Below are positions 35,201-48,570 of a stretch of 64,000 bases of DNA, piece by piece. The stretch is from Climacium dendroides (taxonomy: Eukaryota; Streptophyta; Bryopsida; Hypnales; Climaciaceae), in contig OX467084.1 in the NCBI GenBank assembly GCA_950106755.1, positions 30,631,213 through 30,695,212 on the forward strand, in the 5' to 3' direction. Numbering within the stretch: the stretch's first letter is position 1; every line of letters starts with the position of its first letter. Under the pieces are notes generated by a model. The model saw only the letters and a list, made by a program, of their open reading frames with translations. It was not told the DNA's origin and ran no database searches. A program made the position numbers and the translations under genes.

Positions 35201-37490
35201 ATCGATTGGGAATCCAGCTCTTTTAAAAAGGGCTTAAAAAAATGGTTCCCAATCTGTACTCATGTGTTTGTCTACCAAAAGAAATACTGTACATGATTGT
35301 GTACTGACTGTGGCTAGTACCAAGGCTTGTCAAAGGCAAGCCATCTTTTGGGCCATATGTATGTACTAGTAGACGTCACTGCAGATTCCAGTCCCTCAGT
35401 GACCTGACATGTGGCACCTGATGTCAAGGAAAATCCTTGGTGTGTAAGTTTATCAAACCTCTGGCTGGGACTGTACCGTACACAGGGTGGTGTAATTCTT
35501 GTAAAGGGTAGACAATTAAAAAGACCACTTGATCACTGAAGTTGAATCCAAATCAGTTATTTATTATAATAACTAAATATGTAATCTGGCATGATTGGGA
35601 TGGAAGGTGAACTGAACTTACACCTACACATCATGATTTGGTTACTTCTGAGCAGCTAGCACGATGAGAAAGGCACACCAAGATAGCTGGGTGGTTCAAG
35701 ATTGGGATGCAGATGAAAGGATATAGATCACTGACATTTTGCTCCCCAGCCAAGGTATGGATAATGGGGCGTTATGTAAGTTAGTACACAAAGTGGACTC
35801 CTTGCATAAGGCCTAACTTAAAGAGGCCAATAAGTACAAGGGCAAGCCACGAGTCCACTGCCATGTGCACAGAAGACACCCATACTCCGAAGTAAATCTC
35901 AAAATCTGAATGATCCGCCACTGTTGCAGTCAGGGCAGTTAGAGTCACTGACTCCCTTCCATGTTGAGAGGATCAGACATTGCAGAACAAGAGAAACTTT
36001 CCTCTTCCAGCCAGTTGCATTGAAGCTTACTAGGCTGGACCCCTCCCAAGCCCTGCACTGCACAGGGAGGTAGTGTCAGTCAGGATCCAGTTATCACAAG
36101 AATCATTCGCAGCCCACAGAAGTTTCATTTTACCTAAGCTTTTTTTGGCATCATTCATTAGACATAAGTTTTCTATAGGATACACTCAGTTACTGCACTG
36201 CCTGTACTACTTACTTGACTTGGCAAGACAAACTGGAGATGGGGTGAAAGAAGCCATTGGATTGGCCTTTCTCTTCAGTTATACCAGGTCACCACGACTG
36301 ATGCGTTATTCCCAATTGTTTGACCCTTTTCTTGTCCAAAGACTTTGAGTGATTTTATAATTGGTAGCCAGCCATTATGGTTTATTGAGTTACAGGAAGA
36401 GGATGGGCATGGAATCATCAAATTGCCACCAAGGGAACCATCAAACTGGGTCATGAATACAGGGATCTGTACTCCGTACACTCTTCATTCCATTTACTGT
36501 TGCTTTTCAAATAGTATTACTCCTACAAACATGGGTCACACTAAATAGAGCTTTTTATCATCAATTATTAGAGATTGCATTTCACCTTAGGTTTCCAAAA
36601 CCATACATTGCAATCTTGTTTTAAATGATAAAGTCCACACTATACAAGTAAATTGTAACATAACTATTCAAATTTGTTTAGTGTTACTATTATGATTTAA
36701 GGAATCCACATTGTTCATCAATCAACTCAAATAGAGTTGTCTTGTTAAACAAGTTTTGGTGCATGTATATCTTGTAGGACATTTGTTGAATGATGTCATA
36801 TTGGACACGTGTCTAATATGTTAATTGTACTTATAGAGTATTTTTCAAATAGTCTTGGTATATTCTAAAAATTTACCTATTGGATAAAAGGGGTTCTACT
36901 AAGCATCTTGGATGTCATATTAGACATGTATAGTGTTACAAATGTTTGGCAAGACAACCTTGATCTCAAATACTATAATGGTATCTATTTAGTGTGGAAT
37001 GATACACACCAAATAGAATGAAGAGTGTAATATGGTAAGCAATATCTATAAAAATAGTGAATGCTATATTTAATTATTTAATCATTTTTATAATTAATCT
37101 CTCTAGATTTTGTGCAATTAGATCTAATTTTGCACAATTAAACTTAATTTTTGTAATTTTGTCTTTTTCAAGAATAATTTAATCTCTAAGAGAGCTAGCA
37201 TCTCCTTAGTGGATTATGATGATTTCAAGAGCTTATTGTGAGAGTTGCAAAGAATAAATGAAATACATTTGAGAATGTTGAATGAACAACTTTTCAATGA
37301 TGTGATTAGCATGATCACTTGGTGCTTTGGGAATACTGTGCACTAAATGGATTTTAGTAGGAATGGGAAGAAAAAAAAACTTACAAAAATGAAGGTCTAA
37401 TGTCTAGATTCTTCTCATCCATAGTGTATTTGGCCTACAAAACTCCACATCTACATCCGCCTTTCAACAGTCAATAGTAATAGGGACTCT
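35201..37490. other. Intergenic, no gene recognised
   Basis: Balanced to about 36550, then AT-rich. The longest plus frame (36073-36348) has no family similarity and no start context. Repeats of the form 'tgtcatattggacacgtgtc' and 'tgtcatattagacatgta' occur near 36795 and 36911. Confidence 0.4.
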
Positions 37491-37497
37491 TAGGGAT

Positions 37498-38405
37498 TAA
37501 TCCTTAAAGGATGAACAAGTGACTTTGGAAATCATCTCTTTTCATTACAGTGTGAATCATTGGCTTAATCCCTAAAGGACCATTGTCCCTTTGGGAGACA
37601 AATGTGATTTTGACAGGTACCTATGAGCTGAATTTTTGTCATGATTTTTTAAAACTTTTTGTAGAGATAGGAAAATTGATTAGCTTCTTGGGAATGTAAT
37701 TTATTTTATCAATCAATGCCCAAGAACAAAAGTTATATCCAAATAAGCTCAAAACAAAGGAAAGGGGCAACAAAAAAAATTCAAATTTTGAATTTTTTTC
37801 CTTTTGAATTTTTTTCTCATAGATTATATTTTCGTCTACATGGTTTAGTTTGATTCCTAGAACAATCTCACCATTGGAACTAGTGCGTTTTAATTCCATC
37901 TTAGAAATATTGATAATTTAGATTTTCCTTCTATTTCATACCTACTTCTACTTACCAATTTTTGTAAGAATGAAAATTAAGTTTTTTTGAAAATTCTTTT
38001 TTTCCTAGACTCTCAACTTGATCCCCCACCATAAAGATTTAAAGCTCAAAACTTTTTAGTGCAAAAAAATTATGTTAAGATGGTTAAAAGTCAAAAATCT
38101 AGTCCCACAATGTGTTGAAAAACTTGTTTTTTTTCACTTTAAATGCAGACATCTTGCAATTTGTGCGGACAGAGTTTCTGAAATTTTTATCACACATTCT
38201 CATACTAGTTAGGTGTAAGACCCTAAAGTTATACGTGCAAAAAAAAAAAGGCCTTGGTCCTTTAGGGGTTATGAAATGGCAAAAGCAATCATTGAAAGTC
38301 AAACTATTATAAAAGACCTCCCCTTTTCACAACAAAATTCCGAAGATGAATAGTTGCACTTCTATCCTACTAAAAGGATTCCCTGTACGCCAAACGTTTA
38401 AGAGT
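37498..38405. mobile_element. TTAA-element E inserted inside element F
   Basis: Outer element F: left part 37495-37563 and right part 38272-38405 align with the uninterrupted copy at 49441-49675 (shared 'gtgact.tggaaatcat', 'tcattg(g)aaa(g/a)tcaaa', 'cctccccttttcacaa', 'gatgaatagttgcacttct', and the ending 'cgtttaag(a/g)gttaa'). Inner element E starts with TTAA-TCCCTAAAGGACC at 37564 and ends GGTCCTTTAGGGG-TTAT near 38270. The left target is TTAA and the right is one base off. E has no open frame. Confidence 0.65.
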
Positions 38406-40380
38406 TAATAGCATATCAACGCTATTTTGGGGACAAAATTTTGCCCAACTCAGACAACAAGGAGCTCACACGCTGACGTCCCTCCAGATTTAATGCTGCT
38501 GCCAGGAACCGACTCAGCAGGGCTGCAGTGAAAAAGGGTCGGTTAAAACATTACCTTGCGAAGGAGAAAGATCGACTACAGTACAGTAGCTCGACAGATT
38601 GACTGCAGCTGCGGAGTGCCGTTTGTTTTGTTCCCAAATCCAAATAATGGCAACTCTACAGTTAATATACTGTACGTAGAATATTGGATTCTTCCCCATT
38701 TAGATGCCAAAATCTGAGACATTCCACGGAACTACCAATAACTGACCAGGACGAAGAGGAAGCGCTTTGTTCTGGAAGCTCCTTGCTGCCCTGGCTACGA
38801 AGCTCCGTGGGATGGATTTGCGGCATGAGCCAGCCACGACGGAGAATCCAAATAATGGACCGTATTTTTTAATTTCGAGTGGGCTCCTGCCTTTTTATCC
38901 CCTCCGTTCACTGAGTGGGATGATCATGTGGGGAAAATCTTGGAGACCTGGTTGATTGGAGTATGACAAATTAATTTCAAAAAGGGAGAGAGTCCAAGAC
39001 CAATCATACAAACAAAGCTGAACATTTATTTAGGTGCGTATAAGCTTATGTAACTGACTTGGAGCACTCCGTCCGCCACTCCCTGGCAAACCAGGAGGAA
39101 CGTAATTTAATTGTTGTTATTAACAGTAAGTTGCCAGGCCACTTGTGGCTGGCGGTTGTGTATTTTACCATTCTGCAATGAAATCAGTCTGTTTCATTGG
39201 TTTCGAAAAACAAGAAATTCTTACAGTCAGTTGAGCTATTTTCAAAGGACTCCTGAAGATTCTCGAAACAGGGGAGGAGTACTAGTAGTATCTGATAGCA
39301 GCTCATGATCTTGATAAGTGATTGTTGAATATTAGTGTGGATGGAGACAGTGTGGATTCACTTCCGGAATTCAGCAGGCTGGTGGACGCCTAGAGAGAGC
39401 TCACATGCCTGTGAGAATACCCTTACTTGAAGGCCAGATTTGGCAGAAATTAAGTCATTTTTGAAAAAAATGTGACACATGTCATCTCGTGAATGGTATG
39501 GACCCTTGAGAGTCTAACATGGAAACTCAATTTTGGCACTCAATGTCAAATCAAACCTTCACATATGGTAGATGCATTTGTAGAATATATTTTGGGCTTA
39601 ATTGGTACCGTACATGACTCACCCGCACACAATGTAGGCAACTTGGATGACTTGGGGTAGGCCCTTGTAGCTTTTTGCTCCCTACCATCACTCTTGCAAA
39701 GCCAACTTCCTGAGCGGCTACTTATAATATGCACCCAAACATTCAACAGTGGCAAGCTTCTTCAAAGACTCAAGATTGGAAATTGTTGAGAATCTTTGTC
39801 CAAGTATGACTTTGTGTAGCAATTTACAACTGATAGTAGGTGGCAAGCCTTTGATTCTTCTAAATAGCTAAAGTTGTTGTAAACATGGATGAGTAGAACA
39901 AGGGATGGTGGAAGTTTGTGCTCCACCCTCAAGTCATCACCGTGCAAGGGCCCACTCAATCTATTCTAGCTCACTAGATTGAATGGGCTCAAGTGGCCAT
40001 ACTTTTAAGTGTAGGGGTTTCAAAGCAAAGCAATTTCAAACTCTATGAAACAATTTTCAAAAAAATTTTGTAGGTAAAAAAATGTGATTGGCATCTAACC
40101 CAAGTCATTTCATATTTTTTGAACCTTTGTAGAATTAGTTGTAAATTTTTGAAGCTAGAACGCAGTAGTCAATAAAAGCAACCTCTTGAAATGTACAATG
40201 TTGGTACATTGGAGAAAACAAAATATACCTTTGTGTTAGAGGATGCTTTCAAAGCATGGGCACTTTTAGAGCATCCCACCTTATGTGAAAGGAGCTCTTT
40301 GCACTAAAAATGAGAGCTTCAAAGTGATTTTAGGTCCCGTTTTTGGTAACCTAGAGAGTCATAAACCTTTAGAGGTCAAT
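38406..40380. other. Intergenic, partly GC-richer, no gene recognised
   Basis: 38440-39420 is more balanced in composition, with several 60-residue frames lacking known motifs. 'aatccaaataatgg' occurs at about 38636 and again at about 38844. The remainder is AT-rich. Confidence 0.4.
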
Positions 40381-40385
40381 TAATT

Positions 40386-40454
40386 AGAGAGAGAGAGGGA
40401 GAGAGGGAGAGAGGGAGAGAGGGAGAGAGGGAGAGAGGGAGAGAGGGAGAGAGG
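40386..40454. repeat. Microsatellite with 8-bp period (GAGAGAGG-type)
   Basis: About eight to nine units of a purine-only octamer, nearly perfect. It is followed by further purine-rich 'gatgaagaa' strings to about 40860. Confidence 0.95.
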
Positions 40455-42089
40455 ACAAATACGATAAGTTAGGAGAAATGAGGAGTAAGTATGATGAATA
40501 GGAAGATTTTAGCATTAAATCATAAAGTAAGTTTTTTCATTAAATAGCAATGAAGAAATAAGAACAATAATGTGAATTCTAAAAAATGCAAGTAGGTGAA
40601 AATAATGAAAAAATCCTAAGAAAAAACTAAGAATTTAAAATCAAAAAGATATTAAGCAAAATATACAATATATAAAATTAATTGAATTAGGCAAATGATA
40701 ATAATGAGAAGAGGTAGAAATCAACTACAATGAATAGAAATGAAAGTGAAAACTATGAAGAAATGGAGATGAAGAAATGGAGATGAAGACTAAGAAGAAT
40801 GAAGACTAGGAGGAATGAAGATAAAGATTAAAAGAAATAAGATGAAGAAGTAGATGTAGGCATTGGGTAGATGGAGGAGAGTAGGGTTTGTAAACCATCT
40901 CTCCCTCTCTTTCTTCCTCTCTCATTTTATTAGTGGGCTCTCTAGCACTAGGTTATGGTGGGAGGAAAAGGGTGTGAGGACATAGATTGGTAGGTGTGAG
41001 GAAGATGCGTTAGATAAGAGAGTAGCAAATTTGTCAAATAGGTTCTATGTGGAGAAATAATGCGTGAAGAGGGAAGAGAGTGATGGAAAAATGGGTAGCC
41101 GCCGCTACCAATAGGAGTTGCCTACTTTGGGCAATAACTTATGGATAATAGTTTCAATGAGGCTGAAATTTGGAGGAATGGTAGAACATGAAACTAGATT
41201 TTCAAAAAATCTAGGCTCAATGGATTCCAAGCAAGAACAAAGACATGGCGGGCCATTTACTGCAAGGGTGTTGGTTGCCAATAGCGTTTGAGACAACCAA
41301 CTTCAGAGGGCTACATCTTACAAACGAAGAAGCGTATGGAGATGAGTTTTGAAGGAATTATAGATTTTGGAGTCATCTTTCTAGGAAGCCTAAGCACGTC
41401 AAAAAAAAAACCAAGAATGGAGACGCAATGACCAATTTACTCCAAGGGTGTTAACTGCCTTCTTGGTTGTAAATGGATTTGTAGTTCATTTTGTTGAGAA
41501 CATTATTATTTTGGAATTTAGAGGCTTATGGCTAATTGTGTCCATAAACACTAATTTGAGGAAACTTGTGGATCGTATTTGATATAATAAATGGAATGTA
41601 TTTGGTTTTTCAATAGTTGAGATGTAAGTAGAGAATCTTGTTTTCTTGTGGGTCTTGAGTGCACCACCCAAGTTAGGTTAAGATTAAGATTAGTTAGTGG
41701 GAGTGTTTGAAGGAAAAACAATGTTAAAGGTGCTTAAAAATGAAGGTTAAGATGTTAGTGTTAGATCTAAGAGTTTGAAGAAGTAAATATTGTTAAAGCA
41801 TGTGGAAGATTGAGTATTTGGGTGATTAATTGGGTGCTGTTTTTCTTATTTAGGGCTCAAATTTGGCTCATTTGGGTCCCTAATTGTAATTTCTAAGTAA
41901 GTTTTTGGTCTATGAGGTTGCCTTAGCTTTTGGAACATGTATTAGAATGTTTGTGGAGTCATGAAATACACAATTGGATGACTTTGGGGTGCTATCCCTC
42001 TTTTTCTTAAGGTTATTTATGTATACATTCATGTAACTAATGAAAAGTCCATTACTTGAAGGCGTTTAGGGTTCATACACTTCCCATCG
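40455..42089. other. Intergenic, purine-rich then AT-rich
   Basis: 'aaatggagatgaag' is duplicated at about 40761-40790, and 'agactaggaggaatgaag'-type repeats follow. No gene is recognised. Confidence 0.4.
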
Positions 42090-42790
42090 GTCCAATTCTA
42101 AAGGTATTTTTTGCCACACAGTGAAAAACACTCATAGCAACGTTAAAGTCTTTTTTTTCATTAATTAATAAATCCAACCATAGGATCTTTTAGTTAACTT
42201 GTTAAAGTACACCCTCTTAAAATTTTAAAGTAAGAAATTTTACCAATTACAAGATCATGATGCTTGAATTTAAAAAAGAAGTGTTTTTCAACTCTTCCCA
42301 AATGGTTGAGTTTTACAACTTGCATCTCTCTATAATTTGTTGAAGAATTAAATTGGAATATATATACACACATTTGCCCATATATATATTTTCATATTCA
42401 TGCTTGAAAAAAAATAGAAAGTAGAAAGAGGTAAAGTACAATTAAATATAAAAAATTAGTAAGAATTTAGTCATAGAATTGAAAATTTCTAATCCTAAAA
42501 GGTGTAACATTGCATTAAATCTACATCATATGTTTTGATTATTTCCAAAATATTAAAAAATGAATTCAAAAGAAGACTTCAAAGTTTATTTCATGATAGA
42601 GATTCTTTAACTCCCTGCAAGCTACATTCCTCATAACTTTCATCTTGTTAATCAAAATTGTAGTTATGTTTTTTATTAATAAGATGATTTAAAAAAAATT
42701 AAAACATTTAAATATCAAAAATTAAGTTCAAATTTCTATTTCAGAAGAAAATGATTTTTTTAAGTTGCCTAGGATGTGTAGTGCATGTAC
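42090..42790. repeat. Worn copy of the TTAA-element family
   Basis: Aligns in the same orientation as 49866-50751 through 'accataggatctt', 'ttagtcatagaattgaaaatttctaatcc', 'aatctacatcatatg', 'cttcaaagtttatttcatgatagagatt' and 'cctcataactttcatcttgttaat'. Both termini have decayed beyond recognition. Confidence 0.55.
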
Positions 42791-43175
42791 CAAGTAATAA
42801 ATTTTTAACCATGCATACTAAAGTTAGTTACAAAAACGTTATATCTTGAAGCTATTCTTCTATCACATTTATGTAAAACTTTCAAAGAGAAAATAAATAT
42901 TCCATTTGTAAATGGATGATTGAAAACATTGTGTTGACAAAAACCATGCTTTAGGGCTTTATAGGTTAAAAAACAAATCTCATACATTATCCTTTCAAAA
43001 AGATGCCTTGGAAAACCAACAAAACAACTTCTTAACTTTCACATCATTATTTGTAACACAATGAATAAGAATTTTAGATTAAGAAAACAAACAAACTTCT
43101 AAGGAAAACTATTTTTTATAAAGATGCAAATAGTTGAAAAATAAGTTCAACTCCAACTAGCAGAGTGCAACATTA
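42791..43175. other. AT-rich intergenic stretch
   Basis: Nothing recognised. Confidence 0.4.
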
Positions 43176-43365
43176 GTTTGCTTGAAATTTTGCATATTTC
43201 TCTCTAACTTGAGGCTCTAATCAAATAAAGTCCTTAAATCTTCCTCACGAACAAAAATTAGAATTATGGGACTTAAAGCCAAACAAGGTTACATAGTCAT
43301 AAGCCCAAGAAGTCTTGGAAATAATATTTATGTTACATACTTTGTTTTCACATAAATATTGCCCT
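43176..43365. repeat. Second copy of the 26490-26705 dispersed repeat
   Basis: Same order of landmarks as the 26.5-kb copy and same orientation. Noncoding. Confidence 0.5.
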
Positions 43366-46180
43366 CATACCCAACTTTTTTTTATGTGTGACACTTGTGC
43401 TAGTCAAGAATAAGAATTTCTAGATGCATAATTTTCCCTAAAAGACATTCGCATTGCTAGAGCATTAGAGCTTAAGGGATTAATTAATTTTTCATTTTTA
43501 TAAAATAAAATAAAATATGATTTTAACAAATAGCTAAAAAAGTTATAATTTTATTGTTTCACAATACAATTCTATTGTATTAAGTTATTTTTTACTAAAA
43601 ACGATTAGATCCTTCTTAAATTGTTTGATAAAAAGCTACATAGATTTTTATAGTTTTATTGCATGGATGATTTATCATCATTATACCAAAACCATTTCCT
43701 TAATGAGAACATCAAAAGTTAAATAATCCTTATTTTTAGTAGAGTTAAATTTTTTTCCATGTCCTTGTAGTATTTAAAATTAAACAAACAACATTAACGA
43801 ATAGTTGTTATTGTTTGGGGCCAAAGTAAAGAAGATTGACTAGCAACCTTGAAAGTTTTAGTCAAAGTTTGTTTCTTTTCATTTTATTTAAAGTTTAAAT
43901 AACCTTAACGACATGTTGGAAAAACATATAAAGTCATCCTATGCAAGTGTCAAATATAAAAAAATAATCATCTTCAAGTAACCAAAAGTATTTCAAACAA
44001 ATTCAAACTTTGCAATTTTTTTTAATACAATATAAGAATCTTATTCTATAGTACAACAATAAAATAAGTTTGTTAAATGTCATTTCTACCATACTAGATA
44101 CAATGTTTATTTATCTAGAAAAACAACCTTGCTTATGACTCTTTATCAATTGAATTCATACATAAATGGTACTTGGCTTTATTTAGACCTTAGTTCAAGT
44201 ATAAAATTTCTTACTAAAACTTCTTTATCAATTTTTTTCACCCATTTGTAGTAGGAATAAAAAAGTTGTACAATATTAATTCATGAATTGAAATAGAACT
44301 TAGCTACTCCAAAATACTTAGACCTTAATATGACTTTTGCATTTTCACCAAAATTTGCATCAAATGCCTATATACAAAATAGTTGATTCAGTTTTCTAAC
44401 ATCCTTGACTTTTTCTTCAATACACCAATGTGGCTATAAAGTTTGACATCATTTGATGGGTCTTGTTTGGACATTCAACTTTATTGATTGACACACCTTT
44501 AAATGCATAATCCCTTAACATCCCAAGAATCTATACACATCTCATTTTGACAACTTTCACATGTCAAATTATGAACACACGCTAAAGTTCATTTAAAAAT
44601 CTATTTATTTCCTTGAAGGTCTACCTCCTAACTAAAGCTTAGATAGTTGATCCATTTCCAACAGACACCTCATTCACATTGGTTTTGGGTTTGAATGTGC
44701 TAACCTCAATATCCACAAGATCCATTTTGAAATTATAGTCAAATAACATGGTTGAAAAAATTTAGCCTTTTGAATTGTATTCAATATAAAATCTTGTATT
44801 TTTAGCACATGACATTAAGGATTGTCTTGCACTATATAAAAAAACAATTCATTTCATGAAATATTGTGATTGTTATAATTTTGTAAAAAAAAATGACAAA
44901 AATGATTAAATATATTTAAAAAATCCAATTAATTTGAATTTTTTTCAATAGATACAAGTAACAATAGAAATTGGTGTGTAAAGATTCATCAATACTTATT
45001 TTATATTTTACACCCAAAACAATCTTGCCAATGTGACCTTCAATTCAAGTGCCACTATCAACCTAAATTTATCCTATTACATGATTGATATATAAAGCCT
45101 TAATATATTTCACTTGTAATAAAAGGTATTTTCTATTGATGTTGATTTTTTTCATAAATTTGATGGAAAACTAAAAGTTTTGTGATTTTTTAAAATTAAT
45201 ATATAAAATATAAAATTATATCATTTTATATATATTCATATATATATCTATAATATGAAAAAAATTCAAATGAAATATATACAATATATTGTGTAATTTT
45301 GATTCTAACTATGGAGCTTGCAATTGTAGTAATAGACTACATTCACACCTAGCATTTGGTAACAAAGAGGAAGAGATATAGGTTTTATGAAAACATTTGT
45401 TCTAAGTTGGTTTGGCATTAGTCATCATTATTATGGTCATCTTAAGCTATTAGTCATTTAGACCTCGGGTATAACGTTCAATGTCCTTCAAGGCTTTATT
45501 TTCCTCTCCAAAGTCTTCATCTTCAAAATTCATCCACACATCATGAAGAATTAACTTGATTTTCAAGTTTTCTTAGTTCAAAGTTTAAATTTTTTTTTTC
45601 TATTATGCCTAAATGACATTTGAAATTCTACTTCAAACGCAATTCTTAACTGAACCTTAAAAATGAGCAATTAAGCTCCTACTAATTTATATATCCCACA
45701 TGGGTTGTTTTACTTTGTACCACCTCATATGTATATAAAGAGCTTGTCTTTTTTATTTTGAGCACCAATTATGAGTGGATTATAAGCAAATTAGATGATT
45801 GTTGAATTCATTGTTCTCACATGCTAGTGGAGGTGTTTATAATGTTGTTAGTATTTTGTAGTTGCTCATATCTCCTTGTATTACAATAGATCGTTGATAG
45901 TGCTCAAGAGTCTACAAAATCAAAAGCAACCTACAATGTTAGATTTCTATGAACACTTCTAAACTTTTCTCTAGTAAATGCTACTTGTGACCCTTGCCAA
46001 CTTTGTAGCCATCTAAGTTCAAACGGTTACAAAACAACTATGGCCTAAACACCTACCAAACAAGTAGCACACCATAGCATCAAAAGAATGATTGTGAAGT
46101 CCACATGTGAATGTACCTTAATTTTTTTTTTCCATTTTTCATAATTTTTACAAAAAATTCATACCTTAAATTTGTTTGTT
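43366..46180. other. Very AT-rich intergenic stretch
   Basis: No open frame of more than about 60 codons, no hairpin or tandem array of note. Confidence 0.45.
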
Positions 46181-46186
46181 TGTATC

Positions 46187-46630
46187 CATGTATCCCCCAC
46201 TTATGTGCTTGGTACCGTTGGAAAGCCCTTGGTGAGGAGGGGTGCACCAGCTTTGTTTTGTGGTGTTTGAACCTACGACGAGAAAATTATTGAATTTTGA
46301 AGTTTTTATGGACTAAAAAAATTAGAAAACTACTTTTACTTTTGTTTTGGCTATGGCAACCGCATAAGGCACACTAGTCCATTCATTAAGATAGGTTGTT
46401 TGTTTGTTTTATTTGTTATGTTGAGATCTCCCGGACTGGACTATGCATCTCCCAATTGCATTCTTTGTACCATTGGAAAGCCCTCAACAAGGAGGTGCAT
46501 GGGCTTTGTTCTAGGGTGTTCAAACTCATGGTGTGAAAGTAATTGAATTTCAAAGTTTTTATAGATTAGAAAATTAGAAAATCACTTTTAATTTCACTGT
46601 AACAAAGGCACAAGCACACACTAGTAGTTA
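46187..46630 (+). repeat. Two head-to-tail copies of a ~255-bp unit
   Basis: 'ggtaccgttggaaagccc' (46211) and 'tgtaccattggaaagccc' (46466) begin equivalent stretches that continue through 'gctttgttttgtggtgttt/gctttgttctagggtgtt', 'ttgaattttgaagtttttat', 'aaaattagaaaa' and 'aggcacac'. An inverted third copy lies at about 53110-53275. Confidence 0.75.
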
Positions 46631-46639
46631 TTAAAATGG

Positions 46640-47340
46640 ACTCAAAACAAAACTCCACTGTTTGTTTGTTTTTTTAAAAGGTAGAGCTTTTTTTTTTTAT
46701 CCTTTTTCTTTTGGTCGCTTTTTCAATCAAACGCCCACTCCAAATGGTTATTGCGTTTTGAAAGTTCCACTGAAGGTTGACCAAGCGGCGCATCCCAGCC
46801 TTTTCGGATGCTCGGACCTTTACGGGTTAAAGCAAGCCAGGGGAGCGAGTGAGGCGTCCATCACGTCCGCCCATGACGTGCGTGTCCGTCCGTGAGTTTT
46901 TCCAGTGGCCACTCCTCCCAGCCAGTGAGTTGCCCCAAAGCCTGCGGTGGTGCTTTTCCGTATCTGCTGAGCTGCTGCTGCTGCATCAATTGAAACGCAT
47001 TGAAACGGCCCGCCCCGCCCTCTCGCCCGCCCTGCAGCCTAGTGAAGTGAAGTGAAGCGAAGCTCCTTTCCTGCCTCATGGCAGGCAGGTGGCGTTGCCA
47101 GCCCCTTCATGTGGTTTCCATCTGAGCTGAATCAGTCACATGGAGAATGTCAAACACCTCCTGGCTGGAGCGCCCGGGCTCGCCTCGGGAATGGCGAACA
47201 CAAGCCAAAGGCACGGCACATAACTTAAACTTACTACTCACGCACTGGAGCCACATTACTTAAAAAGCTTACCACCACGCTGAAAAAGGGAGGCAGGCGG
47301 GCAGGGCAGGGCAGGGCGGCAAAATGGCAAAGTTGAATTG
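46640..47340. other. GC-richer island without a recognised gene
   Basis: Composition changes abruptly. Contains an (AAGTG)n-like run at about 47041-47060 and a GGCAGGGCAGG run at about 47291-47320. Short overlapping frames on both strands lack known motifs. It resembles an isolated promoter/leader or a decayed gene. Confidence 0.4.
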
Positions 47341-47342
47341 AT

Positions 47343-47490
47343 AAGGAAGTAGGTCCATGAACCGACCGACCAGGTTCTAAATGCGTCCTCTATCTAGGAG
47401 GGAGTGACATGCTCCTTGAAATGTCTGTTATTGTTGTTGATGAGGTGGGTAGTCTTAAATGGGCGATTCACGGACCTCCTACCTTAAGGT
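47343..47490. mobile_element. Small MITE with TAAGG...GGTCCATGAA termini
   Basis: Left end TAAGGAAGTAGGTCCATGAA (47343) and the reverse complement of the right end, TAAGGTAGGAGGTCCGTGAA (to about 47490), match at 17 of 20 positions. The element is about 148 bp with no open frame. A relative appears at the window end, 63418-63745. Confidence 0.65.
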
Positions 47491-48570
47491 ACACCTTAAC
47501 TTGATTCATACAGTAGTGGTGGAAACCAATGTGTGTTGGAATTGATGATCTTAGAACTGGTTTATGGAATTTAGTACAATATGCCACCTTCAAGACTAAC
47601 AAGCATCAACTTGGGCTGCTTTGAGAGTGAGTAGTATTTAAAAAATAAAAATAAAAATAGAAAAGAAAGGACTATTTTGCAAGTTGTCAAGGATTATTGG
47701 GACAAAATAGATGCTAATAAATGCCAATGTGGAGGAAGTTGCAAACTGGCTATCAAATTCTAGTGTTTGTTGTAGTCTCGGCTAAAATCTAATTTTTTTC
47801 AAGGATTTTCTCCAATGTACTTTTTTTAGCTACTAAAAATTTCAAGTAGCAATGGAACAAATTTTAGCTAGTTTTGTGAACGTTGGTTGGAATTGATGAT
47901 AGTCTATTTAGTCAAGAGTAACAAAATCAATTGGCAGTCTATAACTCAAAGACACTTTACATCTAAAGGTCGGGTCAATTTGTTGTATCATAAGAGGTTT
48001 GAAATCCTCACTTGTGATTGCACAAAAGGCTAAAATCCTCACTTGTGAACAAGACAAAAGGTTAAAATTGTGCAATTGGCCTCAAGGAAAATTGGCTTAC
48101 CTCTGGATGTAAAGGCATTCTACAAGTTCATATAGGCCATAGATTGTCCCACATTTACTAATTTTTCAACATTATTATATATAATCAATCAAAATAAAAC
48201 ATATGTCAATTCCCAGATTTCTACCATTCATCCTTGTCATACATATCAATTTATTTTATTGTTGTGTGATTGTACTTGTAAGTGAAACAATTAATTTATC
48301 AAGAAGAGAGATAAGATCATTGGAGTTTAGGTTGTGCTTCCATGTTGTAAGTGTCAAAACATAATTTTCTTTCATACAGTTAGAGCTAGAACATAACATT
48401 ATTAACCCACATTGTAGGGGCTCCTTTTGCTCCTCTAGACAGCGGAAGCTCTCAAGCGTTGCAACTTACCAATCAATCAAGGATTCTTTGTTGATTAAAC
48501 TAAATTCACTCCCACGAATTTTGGGAGAAATTATTTCCAATCCCCAAGGGCTAACGATTTTTGTTGGATA
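47491..48570. other. AT-rich intergenic stretch
   Basis: Nothing recognised except short direct repeats such as 'aatcctcacttgtga' at about 48004 and 48034. Confidence 0.4.
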
